Source of the DNA: Myxococcales bacterium
GTDB lineage: Bacteria; Myxococcota; Myxococcia; Myxococcales; UBA5297
Assembly (NCBI GenBank): GCA_031262165.1
Contig: JAISIF010000076.1
Coordinates: forward strand, 1-40,143
Reading direction: 5' to 3'
DNA length: 40,143 bases
In this document: one piece after another, positions 1 to 9,164 of the stretch
Layout: every line of letters starts with the position of its first letter
Position numbering within the stretch: the first letter of the stretch is position 1
Made by a program: the position numbers and the translations under genes
Notes under the pieces: generated by a model
Database searches by the model: none
The model's input: only the letters and a program-made list of their open reading frames with translations
Told to the model about the DNA's origin: nothing

Positions 1-16
1 AGAAAAGGACACTTCC

Positions 17-1366
17 ATGACGCCAAACAAACCTCTCTATTTGGGCCTTGCCGTATGGACATTGGCTCTCCTCGTTGCTGTCAGCGCCTGCGATTCCGAC
101 GAAGATCCAGATGATTGCCTCCTGACAGATTCGTGCGGATCACTCGAAAAGCCCAACGGTGACAATACCGGCAATAATAATAATGGAAACAATAACAATA
201 ATAATGGGGGAAACGATTCCGAAGACACCAGCCAATGGCCCAAGCCGGGAACGACACACGCGGATGTCTATAATTTCCTTCCGCAAGGCGTCTTTATTTT
301 CAAAAATCAGACGACCAACAGCATGGATATTGGAAAAGGCGATCTCATTGCCAAAAACGCTGATGGTTCTCTCATCACAGCGAGTGTCCAGGATTTGGAC
401 ACCGATAGCTATACGGTTCGAGACTGGGCGATTTGGACGAAGGACGGCATGTATTACAAAGTAGATCGTAAAACGAAGGGTGAAGACGAAAACAAACACG
501 ATCTATTCTACACGATTAGTTTGAAACATGCCGATTCGACCGCCGCGACGCCCAAAACAGCTCAGATCTCTGTCCCCTGGGGCAGCTATGGTGCTGGCGC
601 TGTGGCCGATGGCAGTCCGTTGACATTTAAAGTGTCGGGATTCAATCTTTTGTCTTTCGTCAATTCTTCAGTCAAAGACGAAGCTGTTTTCGAAAAGGAT
701 GAATCGATCGCCGGTGTTCTCTGTAAGAAATATGTTTATGAGGATGTGCTTAAATATGAATACTGGATCATGGACAATGGTTTGGCGCTAAAGCGCAATG
801 TCTATTTGCCGAATGGTGATCTGGAAGAGGTCATGAGCTTCGAGACGGTCATCGCCGAATTGGATACTTCTTCCTACGATGCCGTGACGCAAAAGTTCGC
901 TCGATTCAGCAACCAGATAAGTCCGGCCATCACAGAACCCGTCGCAGATATGTTCAAGATGACAGAGGTCGTGCATGGCGGGGAATGGATTGCACCGGAC
1001 ACTTTCCTCGAATGGACCTATGGCGGTTTCGATGTGATGACCATTTTCCGCGACGATAACTGGGAAGGGCACCCCGAGCATCAAGTCCACGTGAGCTTTC
1101 CTGCGGGAACGGCAATGGCCACTGAAGTAGCTGCCTACCAGGCATCGATCATGGCAATCGATGGAATGGTCCAAACATCAGGGGCGAACTGTGACCCTGC
1201 GACCAATTCAATTGGCTGCGAATACAAATATAACAATTCTAACTACCAATCTCAGGATTGTGGCTCGAGTTGGGAATTTGCAATCCAGACGTGGGGTGAG
1301 GTTATGGGAACACCATCGACGCCTGACTCTATTTACATTCGTTTGGTTGATATTGTTTGTCTCTGA
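17..1366 (+). CDS. Predicted lipoprotein with Asn-rich linker, function unknown
   Basis: 449-aa ORF; signal peptide with lipobox-like AVSAC|DSDED; NGDNTGNNNNGNNNNNNGGND linker; followed by a hairpin terminator at 1400-1434. Confidence 0.8.
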   Translation: MTPNKPLYLGLAVWTLALLVAVSACDSDEDPDDCLLTDSCGSLEKPNGDNTGNNNNGNNNNNNGGNDSEDTSQWPKPGTTHADVYNFLPQGVFIFKNQTTNSMDIGKGDLIAKNADGSLITASVQDLDTDSYTVRDWAIWTKDGMYYKVDRKTKGEDENKHDLFYTISLKHADSTAATPKTAQISVPWGSYGAGAVADGSPLTFKVSGFNLLSFVNSSVKDEAVFEKDESIAGVLCKKYVYEDVLKYEYWIMDNGLALKRNVYLPNGDLEEVMSFETVIAELDTSSYDAVTQKFARFSNQISPAITEPVADMFKMTEVVHGGEWIAPDTFLEWTYGGFDVMTIFRDDNWEGHPEHQVHVSFPAGTAMATEVAAYQASIMAIDGMVQTSGANCDPATNSIGCEYKYNNSNYQSQDCGSSWEFAIQTWGEVMGTPSTPDSIYIRLVDIVCL

Positions 1367-1399
1367 TTTTGAATCATATTCTCTCAAATCGATTTATCG

Positions 1400-1434
1400 C
1401 AGGGGCATTGCAGACGATGCCCCTGTATTTGTTT
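1400..1434 (+). terminator. Rho-independent terminator of the lipoprotein gene
   Basis: CAGGGGCAT-tgcagacg-ATGCCCCTG followed by TATTTGTTT, 34 bp after the stop codon. Confidence 0.75.
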
Positions 1435-1657
1435 CAAAAGCACTTCTACGGACCTATCCGTCAATTATCCCGTCGAGCTCTGGTCATTGCGTGCGCAGCA
1501 AAACAATTCAGATTGGTTCTTTGTTCTTTGTCATGGCCAACTCCCCTGGATTGTTTTGTCGCTTCGCTCCTCACAGTGATGATCTTTTGCCGAATGATTT
1601 CGGTTTTTAGAGAGGCCCTTGAAGGACCTATCCCTCAATCCATCGAGGAATTTTTAC

Positions 1658-2173
1658 ATGAGTCAATGCCTGTATCTGCCAGCTTCGGAACTCCCCCAGC
1701 TGATCGGCAAAACATTGGGGCCGAGCGATTGGAAGGACGTCACCCAGGAAGTCATCGACCAATTTGGCCAAGCCACGGGTGACCAGCAGTGGATTCACGT
1801 CGATCCCGTGCGTGCGGCCAAAGAATCTCCGTTTCGCAGGAAGACGGTCGCGCACGGCTACTTTACCCTGGCGCTCATTCCGGGCTTCTTCTTCAGCCTG
1901 CTCGAAGTCGAGGGCTGCCGACTCATCGTCAATCTCGACGCCAGCGATGTCCGCTGGCCTGCGCCTGTTCGCATTCCCTCGCGTGTCCGACTCCATGCGT
2001 TCGTCCAGGACGTGACGGCCTTCGAGAGCGGTATGGATCTGCACCTCCAGATGACCATCGAGATCGAGGGACAGGCGCGTCCGGCGCTCGAAGCGAAGAC
2101 CACCTACCGCTACTACGTCCGATCGGCGCCCCAGACAGAGGCAACGCCTTCGGCATCGACACCGGACCAGTAG
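1658..2173 (+). CDS. MaoC-like (R)-specific enoyl-CoA hydratase / dehydratase
   Basis: FGQATGDQQWIHVDPVRA...GPFRRKTVAHGYFTLALIPGF-type hot-dog MaoC motif; start placed at MSQCLYLP (1658) rather than the ORF start at 1619. Confidence 0.85.
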   Translation: MSQCLYLPASELPQLIGKTLGPSDWKDVTQEVIDQFGQATGDQQWIHVDPVRAAKESPFRRKTVAHGYFTLALIPGFFFSLLEVEGCRLIVNLDASDVRWPAPVRIPSRVRLHAFVQDVTAFESGMDLHLQMTIEIEGQARPALEAKTTYRYYVRSAPQTEATPSASTPDQ

Positions 2174-2193
2174 GGGCCCTTGCGTGCAACGTA

Positions 2194-2319
2194 GGGCAAT
2201 CGAATTCTAAGATTGCTTGACCCGCTCACTCGCTGAAAGCGGTGCGACACCTCCCTGAATGAGGGAGGCTTTTGCCGACAGTGGGCGTTGGGAAGTGGAG
2301 CATCAGAACTCGATTACCC
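2194..2319. repeat. Box-bounded MITE-like element, family 2, copy 1 (about 126 bp)
   Basis: GGGCAATCGAATTCT at 2194-2208 and its inverted partner AGAACTCGATTACCC at 2305-2319, enclosing a CCTCCCT...AGGGAGGCTTTTG hairpin; internal similarity to 29714-29879. Confidence 0.65.
2250..2273 (+). terminator. Hairpin terminator-like element inside the box-bounded repeat
   Basis: CCTCCCT-gaatg-AGGGAGG followed by CTTTT. Confidence 0.55.
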
Positions 2320-2362
2320 TGCGAGCCAAGCTCGTCGTGCTTGTCTCGAAGGATGACCACAG

Positions 2363-2382
2363 GGCGTTGCTCGCAACGCCCC
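2363..2382. repeat. Short palindromic repeat, family 3 (GGGCGTTGC tc GCAACGCCC)
   Basis: Perfect 9-bp inverted repeat in intergenic DNA; related sequence at 8982-9004, 9021-9070, 30018-30055. Confidence 0.6.
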
Positions 2383-2531
2383 TACGCGTTCCGGGAAACA
2401 ACCCAGCGGTAGGCTCTCACCCGCACCCACAGAGACCGGCCAACGCTTGACGCGCGCAGAGGCATCGGCAGAAGGCGCCAGGTTTTTCGGTTCAGCCTCA
2501 GTGGCCTTCGAAAGCCCCTAGACAATCAACC

Positions 2532-5500
2532 ATGCCCCATCGACCTCTCTTGCCGCTGCTGCTGTTCTGTTGCCTCGCGCTCTTCTCGTGGAGCGCTCTG
2601 ACCTGGGCCGAGCCCGCTGTCGAGGTGGCGTCCCCTGCCCTGGCCGAGGCTGAGCCAGACGTCGATGCCAGCGCTGGTTCAGGTTCGGGTTCAGATTCAG
2701 ACGTGGTCTCGGACGCCGACACTGCCCTCGGCACGGATCCAGGTTCAGATTCAGGCTCTGATTCAGCTTCAGACGTCGATGCCAGCGCTGGTTCAGATTC
2801 AGACGCAGGCACAGAGGCAAGCGCCGACTCAGATTCCGATTCGGACGCTGGCTTGGATGACCCGGCGCCCCCGCCAAATCCAGAGGCAAGCCTGCTCCTG
2901 CCCTCGCCGAACTTGTCGATCGCCCTGACGCGCGACGAGTCGCCGCCGCTGCTGTCCAGGAACGACGAGCCCCTGGTCGAGGTGACCGCACGGCCGCTGC
3001 CCGCAGCCCTGCCCGCCCTGCGCTTCGAACCCCAGGAGTTTGCGCCGCTCGAACATCCCGACGAGGCCAAACCCCAGCTCGAAGCGCCAGCGGATGTTTC
3101 GGACGCGACGGATTCGCAGACCACGACCACGACCGCGCCGACACCGCCACAGGGAATGAGCTCCTGCCCCGAGCCACCGATCCCGGCGCCCCCAGCGCCC
3201 GCAGCAGCACCACCGACGCCGCCCATACCTCGGCTCCCACCGGTCGAAGAGCCCCTCGAACTAGACCTGCTCCTGTTCGGGAAGATCGAGGGTGACTTTG
3301 CCCTCATCGACTGTCGGGACAAGGCGGGCGCGAACAACCACTTTGCCTACGCCTCCCAAGTCACGCTCGTGAACACCCTGAGAGAGGCGGCGCTGCGCCA
3401 GGGGCGGCTCGAACCCATCCCGTTCAACCTCGGGGACAGCACGTTCCCAGGTGCGCTCTCGAACTTCCTCCTGTCGCAGGGTGAGGCAGGCGCCACCGAG
3501 GTGGCCACCATCCTCTCGAAGATTCCCTACGCGGGCATGGCGCTCGGCAACCACGACTTCTCGCCGCCGCAAGAGGACGTCCGCCGCTTCTTCAAGTCCG
3601 CGGCACACGCGCGCCTGCCCGTGCTCGGCGCCAACGTGCGCTGCACCACGCCAGAGGCGGACGCCTCGCTGTGTGCGCTGTTGGGCACGTCCGAGGAGGG
3701 AGGGCGCCCCTATCGCTTCATTCGGCGCGGGCCGCTCAACATCGGCGTGACGGCGCTCATCGATCCCAGGGTCACCTCTCAGATCGCCAAGGATCGGCTC
3801 GAAGGGATCGAGCTGCTCGAACCCGTCGAGGTTCTCAAACGGCTCGTCCCCCAGATGCGTGCCCAGGGCGCCAACCTCATCATCGTCCTGTTCCACATCG
3901 CGGGCAGCCAGACGACGAACGCGCTGGAGCCGCTGATCAATGAGATCGAAGGGCTCGATCTCATGATCACGGACCGGCTCTTTGCCATCGACGAGGAGCC
4001 CCTGGCCGCGCACGTCCCAGCGCTGCGCCAGATGGGGCACATGGTCCTGCCGCGGACGCAGACCTTTGTCCTTGGGGCGGGCAGCTCGGCCAACGGTGCC
4101 ACACGCGCCACCCTGCGGCTGCGACGCGACGGCGAGCGCTTCCTCCTCGAGCAGATCTCCCCGCGCTACATCTCGACGGGCATCCTCGATCCAGAGCCTG
4201 GCACGGCGCGCAGGCTCGAGGGCGCGGCCAGCGCGTTCTGCGACGAATGGGGCGGCCCACTGCGCCCAGGCACCGAGCTGGCGCAGGCCTTCGACATCTT
4301 CGACATGGCCGAATTCATCCTGAACACGCTGCGCTTCACGGTGAACGCGGAGCTCGCGTTCATGAACGCGCGTGCCTTCCGCAACCCCGAACAGTTCCCG
4401 CTGACCGACACGCTCACGCAGGCCGACGTCTTCTCGACGCTGCCATTCGGCAGTCGGCTCGTGAAAGCCCGTTTGCCCGGTGAGCAGCTCGAACGGCTCG
4501 CGCCTCATCTGGGCGAGGAGATCCTGGGGGTGGGCCTCTCCAAGAACCAGAAGGGCGAGCTGGAGGTGAACGGCCGACCACTCGACAAAAAGCGTCACTA
4601 CGTCGTGGCGCTCAACGAGTTTCTAGCCGAGGGGAGCGGCGGCTTCCTCGAGCAGAAGAAGATCGAGGAGGTCACGTTCTACCGCGACCCCGTCACACAT
4701 CAGGAGCCGACGCTGGCCTGGATCGTCAGCGACGCGGTGCGAGATGCCCGCTTCACCACGCCAGATGGGAGCTTCCGCCTTTCGCCCAAGGAGAACTTCC
4801 CCGACCTGCACCGGCAGCTGCTCTGGAAGCTCGGCGGCTCGCTCAACGCGGCCTACAGCCAGATGGACATCGTCAACCCGAGCGGCGCCGATGGCGCAGC
4901 CTCCTACGACAAGTCGCGCCTGACGGCCGTGGCCACGGATGTCCTGAACCTGGAGCTCAAGCTGCTGGCGAATGCCGAGAGCCGCGACCACGGCTGGGAC
5001 AGCGACCTGCTGCTGCAATACGCCACCACGCGCCTGAAGGGCGAAGCCGACTCGCACGAGTTCGAGGAGACGAAGGACGTTCTGCGCCTGCGCTCGGCCT
5101 ACAAGCACCTCGGGCTGCGCTCGGCCTTGGGCAGCCGCTGGTATGTGCCGGTGCCCTACACCGAGCTCCAGATGGAAAGTCAGCTCACGCAGGACGCGAC
5201 GATGACGTGGCACCCGCTGGAGATGACCAGCATCGTCGGCCTGCTCCTGCGGCTGACGAGCACGCTGGAGTTCAAGATGGGCCTCAACATCCGCGGTGAC
5301 CTGAACGCGCCCAAGGACGAGCCCATGATCGGTCTCTTCACCGGCTACCAGCTCACCAAGACCAACCTATTCGAGCTCGCCAGCCGACCGGTCCAGTTCG
5401 AGAGCGAGTTCGAATACTTCTTCAACGCCGATGGCCACGACCGGCTCCACGAGCTGCGCTGGGCCAACAAAATATATTTTGCCATTACCGGTGCCCTGTC

Positions 5501-5621
5501 CCTGACCGGGAATTTCAATATGTATATCTATCGAACGAAATCGGTCGGCGAGGTAGGGCGCGCCACCGAGGCCATGCTCGGATTGAATGTGGCGCTCGAA
5601 AAGATGATTCAGATGTTTTGA
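2532..5621 (+). CDS. 5'-nucleotidase-like metallophosphoesterase with Ser/Asp-rich N-terminal linker and probable C-terminal outer-membrane beta-barrel
   Basis: 1029 aa; signal peptide; SD-repeat region; NLGDSTFPG and ALGNHDF metallophosphoesterase motifs; 5'-nucleotidase C-domain-like region; last ~260 aa with amphipathic strands ending in MIQMF. Confidence 0.75.
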   Translation: MPHRPLLPLLLFCCLALFSWSALTWAEPAVEVASPALAEAEPDVDASAGSGSGSDSDVVSDADTALGTDPGSDSGSDSASDVDASAGSDSDAGTEASADSDSDSDAGLDDPAPPPNPEASLLLPSPNLSIALTRDESPPLLSRNDEPLVEVTARPLPAALPALRFEPQEFAPLEHPDEAKPQLEAPADVSDATDSQTTTTTAPTPPQGMSSCPEPPIPAPPAPAAAPPTPPIPRLPPVEEPLELDLLLFGKIEGDFALIDCRDKAGANNHFAYASQVTLVNTLREAALRQGRLEPIPFNLGDSTFPGALSNFLLSQGEAGATEVATILSKIPYAGMALGNHDFSPPQEDVRRFFKSAAHARLPVLGANVRCTTPEADASLCALLGTSEEGGRPYRFIRRGPLNIGVTALIDPRVTSQIAKDRLEGIELLEPVEVLKRLVPQMRAQGANLIIVLFHIAGSQTTNALEPLINEIEGLDLMITDRLFAIDEEPLAAHVPALRQMGHMVLPRTQTFVLGAGSSANGATRATLRLRRDGERFLLEQISPRYISTGILDPEPGTARRLEGAASAFCDEWGGPLRPGTELAQAFDIFDMAEFILNTLRFTVNAELAFMNARAFRNPEQFPLTDTLTQADVFSTLPFGSRLVKARLPGEQLERLAPHLGEEILGVGLSKNQKGELEVNGRPLDKKRHYVVALNEFLAEGSGGFLEQKKIEEVTFYRDPVTHQEPTLAWIVSDAVRDARFTTPDGSFRLSPKENFPDLHRQLLWKLGGSLNAAYSQMDIVNPSGADGAASYDKSRLTAVATDVLNLELKLLANAESRDHGWDSDLLLQYATTRLKGEADSHEFEETKDVLRLRSAYKHLGLRSALGSRWYVPVPYTELQMESQLTQDATMTWHPLEMTSIVGLLLRLTSTLEFKMGLNIRGDLNAPKDEPMIGLFTGYQLTKTNLFELASRPVQFESEFEYFFNADGHDRLHELRWANKIYFAITGALSLTGNFNMYIYRTKSVGEVGRATEAMLGLNVALEKMIQMF

Positions 5622-5779
5622 GGCGCGTATTTGTTTGGGACGATATGAATTCCATGGACCCAATGGAGCGAATGAATCGTCTGGCAAAATCGGCAGGGTG
5701 AACGACCTGTTTTGGAAAACGATCGGTCCGCACTCCTGCCCAAAGCGATCGGCCTCGCTCGACTCTCTGCGCTGGGCTT

Positions 5780-5939
5780 TGGGACTCATCCCTCGAAGAG
5801 GACCGAGCCCCGCTCGTCCGTGAAACGCCAGCCTTCGTTGCTTCGCGCTTCACTTCCGTCTGGATGCTCCCGGATCGCGCCTCGTCTGACATTCCCCGTC
5901 CTTCGAGGTGCAAAGGTCCTCATCGGGATACGTCCTTGG
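5780..5939 (-). repeat. MITE-like TIR element, family 1, copy D
   Basis: Reverse complement GGACGTATCCCGATGAGGACC...GAAGTGAAGCGCGAAGCAACGAAGGCTGGCGTTTCACGGACGAGCGGGGCTCGGTCCTCTTCGAGGGATGAGTCC aligns end to end with the copy at 37788-37949. Confidence 0.85.
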
Positions 5940-6014
5940 CTTCGCTTCAATCCAGCCTACCGAGGCACGCCACATCCCCTCCCAGAATGCCTCTCCCCGC
6001 CGCCGCGCTTCGCG

Positions 6015-7067
6015 TCATTCGGCAGCAGCCCTCGCCGGGAAACGGCGGCGCAGCTCAGCCTCGATCTGCGTCAGATCCGTGGGCAGCGCCCGCGGCGTTG
6101 CCTTGCCAATGAACAGGAGGAGCTGCGGCACCGAGCGCACGCCCTGGCGATCGCGCGTCTGTGCCGCGGTCTCGATGTTCAGGCTCACGATGTTCAGCTG
6201 TTCCATGTAGCCAGGGGCCAGGCGCGCGAGCTCGGCGTTCAACGCCTGGCACGGGTGGCACCACGGCGCCTCGAACAGGACGAGCACGGGCAGCGGCGAG
6301 GCCTGCACCGTCCGAACGAACGTCGCGTCCGTCACCTCACGCAGCGCGCGACGCCTCTTCACGGGGATGGGCGCGGGCGGCGGCGTGTTCTGGCGAGGCT
6401 TCTTGGCCTGGAACGACGACGTGCGGGGTTGGGCGGGCGCGACGACGGTGGGCTTGGGCCTGGCCGTATTCGACGTCTTCCCTGATGCCTTTCCTGACGC
6501 CTTCCCCGGCTTGCCTGAACCAGCTCGCGAAACCGCCTTTGACGCCTGGCGGCTGGATTGCTGGTTCGAGTCCTTCACCTCCTGGAGAAAACGCCGCTCG
6601 TCGAGCTCGCGGCAGGCGCGCGCTTCCTGGTCTGCCGCCGCCTTCTCGTAGAGCGCGGCAGCGTGGACAAAGTCACCCACGCGCTTGGCAATGGCGGCCC
6701 GCTCCATGAGGGCGTTGCGATCGTCCGGTTGGAGCGCGAGGGCGCGATCGAGATGCCCTGCCGCGGCGCTGAGCTCATTGGCCTTCAATTCCTGCCGCGC
6801 CAGGAACAGGCGGCCCTCGAACGTCTCGTCGAGCGAGATCGCGAGGTTCCCGATCTCTAGGCTGAGCGCGAGGGAGTCCTCTTGGCGCGCGGCAGCCATC
6901 AGAAGGCGCGCGACCTCGACCTTCTCGTCTGCCGCGTAATCTGCCCCCTTGATCGCGCCGATCTGGGCGAGGAGCGCCTCGTCGCCGCCCGCGTCGATCA
7001 CGCGCTCGAGCTCCGCTGGGGAGGGCTGGGCCGTCAGAAGGAGGAGGGCGAGCGGGGCGTAGATCAT
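6015..7067 (-). CDS. TPR-containing protein with C-terminal thioredoxin domain
   Basis: PLPVLVLFEAPWCHPCQALNAELARLAP (WCHPC active site); TPR-like repeats upstream; start at MIYAPLALLLLTAQPSPAE (signal peptide), internal to the listed ORF. Confidence 0.8.
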   Translation of the reverse strand: MIYAPLALLLLTAQPSPAELERVIDAGGDEALLAQIGAIKGADYAADEKVEVARLLMAAARQEDSLALSLEIGNLAISLDETFEGRLFLARQELKANELSAAAGHLDRALALQPDDRNALMERAAIAKRVGDFVHAAALYEKAAADQEARACRELDERRFLQEVKDSNQQSSRQASKAVSRAGSGKPGKASGKASGKTSNTARPKPTVVAPAQPRTSSFQAKKPRQNTPPPAPIPVKRRRALREVTDATFVRTVQASPLPVLVLFEAPWCHPCQALNAELARLAPGYMEQLNIVSLNIETAAQTRDRQGVRSVPQLLLFIGKATPRALPTDLTQIEAELRRRFPARAAAE

Positions 7068-7107
7068 CGCTGGTGCCTCTACTGGAGCGTCGAGGGGTTG
7101 GACGCCA

Positions 7108-7974
7108 TCAAGGGCTCGCGACGATGGCGACGCCTGCCTTCTCGGCAGCGGCAATGACCTGGGGCGCGTCGATGACGATCGTCTCGCCCGCATGGATGGC
7201 CAAGACGGCGCCCTTGGCCTTGGCGATCACCTCGATGGTGCGCGGCCCGAGGGTGGGCAGGTCGAAGCGCTTGTCCTGGGTGGGCTTACAGCGCTTGACC
7301 ACGACGATGCCTGGTCCAGCGAGGTCTGCTCCGCGTTGGATGCAGGCGTCCGTGCCCTCGGCCGCCTCGACCGCGAAGACGATGCCGTCCTTGACGATCA
7401 CGACCTGCCCGACGTCGGCTCGTCCGAGGAGCGCGACCACCTCGTTCCCCAGAGCCACGTCCTTTTCCTGTTGGGCGGTGAGCTTGCCCTTGGTGAGCAT
7501 GCCCTCGGGCGCCAGGAGGTCGGAGAGGATGTCCGTGGGTGCGCAGATCTTGATGCCGTTCGACTCGAAGTATTGGGCGATGGCACGCAGGAGCGCGTCG
7601 TCGCGGAAGCTGCGCGCCGAGGCCAGGACCTTGAGCGCGCCGAGGTCGAAGCGCGTGTTCTTCAGGAGCTTCAATTTGCTGACGCCGCCCGCGAACACGA
7701 GCGTCTTCACGCCGCGCTTTTTGAGGAGCTCGACACATTTGGAAGGCTGGCCGATCGAGATCCAATGCATCTGATCGACGCAGGAGCCGAGCGTCTCGTC
7801 GGTCTCGCCACGCAGGGCCAGCGCGACGACTTCGTGCCCCTGCTCGCGCGCGGCCAGCGCGAAGAGAAAGGGCAGGCGGCCATTGCCCGCGATCAGGCCG
7901 ATGGGCGCTGTCGAGTCGTGCAGCTCAGAGCAGGAGCCCGTGGATGTCTGGTTTTGGGGATCGTCGGTCGTCAT
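7108..7974 (-). CDS. lpxI: UDP-2,3-diacylglucosamine diphosphatase LpxI family
   Basis: IGLIAGNGRLPFLFALAAREQGHEVVALALRGE...VFAGGVSKLKL, characteristic LpxI/DUF1009 motifs; adjacent to lpxA. Confidence 0.9.
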   Translation of the reverse strand: MTTDDPQNQTSTGSCSELHDSTAPIGLIAGNGRLPFLFALAAREQGHEVVALALRGETDETLGSCVDQMHWISIGQPSKCVELLKKRGVKTLVFAGGVSKLKLLKNTRFDLGALKVLASARSFRDDALLRAIAQYFESNGIKICAPTDILSDLLAPEGMLTKGKLTAQQEKDVALGNEVVALLGRADVGQVVIVKDGIVFAVEAAEGTDACIQRGADLAGPGIVVVKRCKPTQDKRFDLPTLGPRTIEVIAKAKGAVLAIHAGETIVIDAPQVIAAAEKAGVAIVASP

Positions 7975-8019
7975 GTCGGAGATCGGTTCTCTTGAGTCAG
8001 AAGGGTGGAGAATCAGCGC

Positions 8020-8802
8020 TCAGCGAGGCCCGCGCACGGAGCCACGGGTCGAGCCTTCGAGGAAGGCCAGCAGGTGGTCTATCTCCAGGTTGCCGCCGTA
8101 TTCGGCCCGCACCCGCGTGACGGCCTCGTGCAGCCCGAGCTGCGTTCGGAACAGAGTCTTGTAGGCCGACTTGATACGCGAGAGGGCCTCGGGCGCGATG
8201 CCAGCGCGCGTGAGGCCGACCGTGTTGAGGCCCGCGAGCGTGGCGCGATCGCCCTGCACGATGCAGTAGGGCGGCACGTCCTGCGTCACGATGGCGCCCG
8301 CGGCCACGAAGGCGTGGCGGCCGACCCGCGTGAACTGGTGCAGGGCAGCCAACCCGCCGATCTTCACGTCGTCTTCGAGGATGACGTGCCCTGCCAGGCT
8401 GCCGCAGTTCGCGATGACGCAGCGATCGCCGACGATGGCATCGTGCGCCACGTGGCTGTAGGCCATGAAGAGCGAGCCGCTGCCTACCTTGGTCAGGCCA
8501 CCGCCGCCGAGCGTGCCCAAGTGGATCGTGGCGAACTCGCGGATCTGGTTCTCATCGCCGATCTCCAGGCGAGTCTCCTCGCCCGAGAACTTGAGGTCCT
8601 GCGGCACGGCGCCGATCGCGGCGAACTGGAAGATTCGGTTGTTGCGACCGATGGTCGTGTTGCCCTCGATGACCGCGTGCGGGCCGACGGTCGTGCCGCG
8701 CCCGATGCGGACGCGCGGGCCGATGACGACGTAGGGGCCGATCTCGACATCGGTGTCGAGCTCCGCGCCGTGGGCCACGATGGCCGTGGAATGGATGGAC
8801 AT
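8020..8802 (-). CDS. lpxA: Acyl-[ACP]--UDP-N-acetylglucosamine O-acyltransferase
   Basis: Left-handed beta-helix hexapeptides; IHSTAIVAHGAEL...QFAAIGAVPQDLKFSGEETRLEIG...MAYSHVAHDAIVGD; start at MSIHSTAIV (8802). Confidence 0.95.
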   Translation of the reverse strand: MSIHSTAIVAHGAELDTDVEIGPYVVIGPRVRIGRGTTVGPHAVIEGNTTIGRNNRIFQFAAIGAVPQDLKFSGEETRLEIGDENQIREFATIHLGTLGGGGLTKVGSGSLFMAYSHVAHDAIVGDRCVIANCGSLAGHVILEDDVKIGGLAALHQFTRVGRHAFVAAGAIVTQDVPPYCIVQGDRATLAGLNTVGLTRAGIAPEALSRIKSAYKTLFRTQLGLHEAVTRVRAEYGGNLEIDHLLAFLEGSTRGSVRGPR

Positions 8803-8879
8803 GTGCGCTCCTGCGCTTCGAAGAGACCGCCGCCGCACGCCGGTGATGGGAGAGGCAGAGAGGCCGCGGGCCTGAAAAG

Positions 8880-8915
8880 GGCGCGCTCTTTAGTCGGCGG
8901 CCTGTCGAGTTTCAA
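8880..8915 (-). promoter_or_regulatory. Predicted promoter of lpxA-lpxI
   Basis: Minus strand TTGAAA (8910-8915) - 17 nt - TAAAGA (8887-8892) followed by GCGCGCC. Confidence 0.6.
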
Positions 8916-8981
8916 TCGCGGTGGCGTGGTGTGGAGCGAGGCTGCCTTCGTTCTGATTTTTGATGTCGACGAGGGACGTGC

Positions 8982-9070
8982 AGGGGCGCTGCCTGCAACG
9001 CCCGTCGTGCCTTTGCCGAATGACGATCGCAGGTCGTTGCACCAACGCCGCTACGCATTCCTGAAGGCAC
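8982..9070. repeat. Two family-3 short palindromic repeats in tandem
   Basis: CAGGGGCGCTGCctGCAACGCCCGT at 8981-9005 and GCAGGTCGTTGCACCAACGCCGCTACG at 9029-9056. Confidence 0.5.
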
Positions 9071-9092
9071 GTTCGTATCCGGTCCAGGGATC

Positions 9093-9131
9093 AAAAAACG
9101 CCAGACGCTCCCGAGGGAACATCTGGCGTTC
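9093..9131 (-). terminator. Rho-independent terminator downstream of rplI
   Basis: Minus strand AACGCCAGAtg...cgTCTGGCGTT followed by TTTTTT. Confidence 0.85.
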
Positions 9132-9164
9132 GTCTTCGACGAATTGCCTTCATCGCGCTGCGGC

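Noticed and set aside
6555-6585. GGTTCGAGTCC, T-loop-like
   Set aside because: Inside the thioredoxin/TPR coding sequence; no tRNA stems
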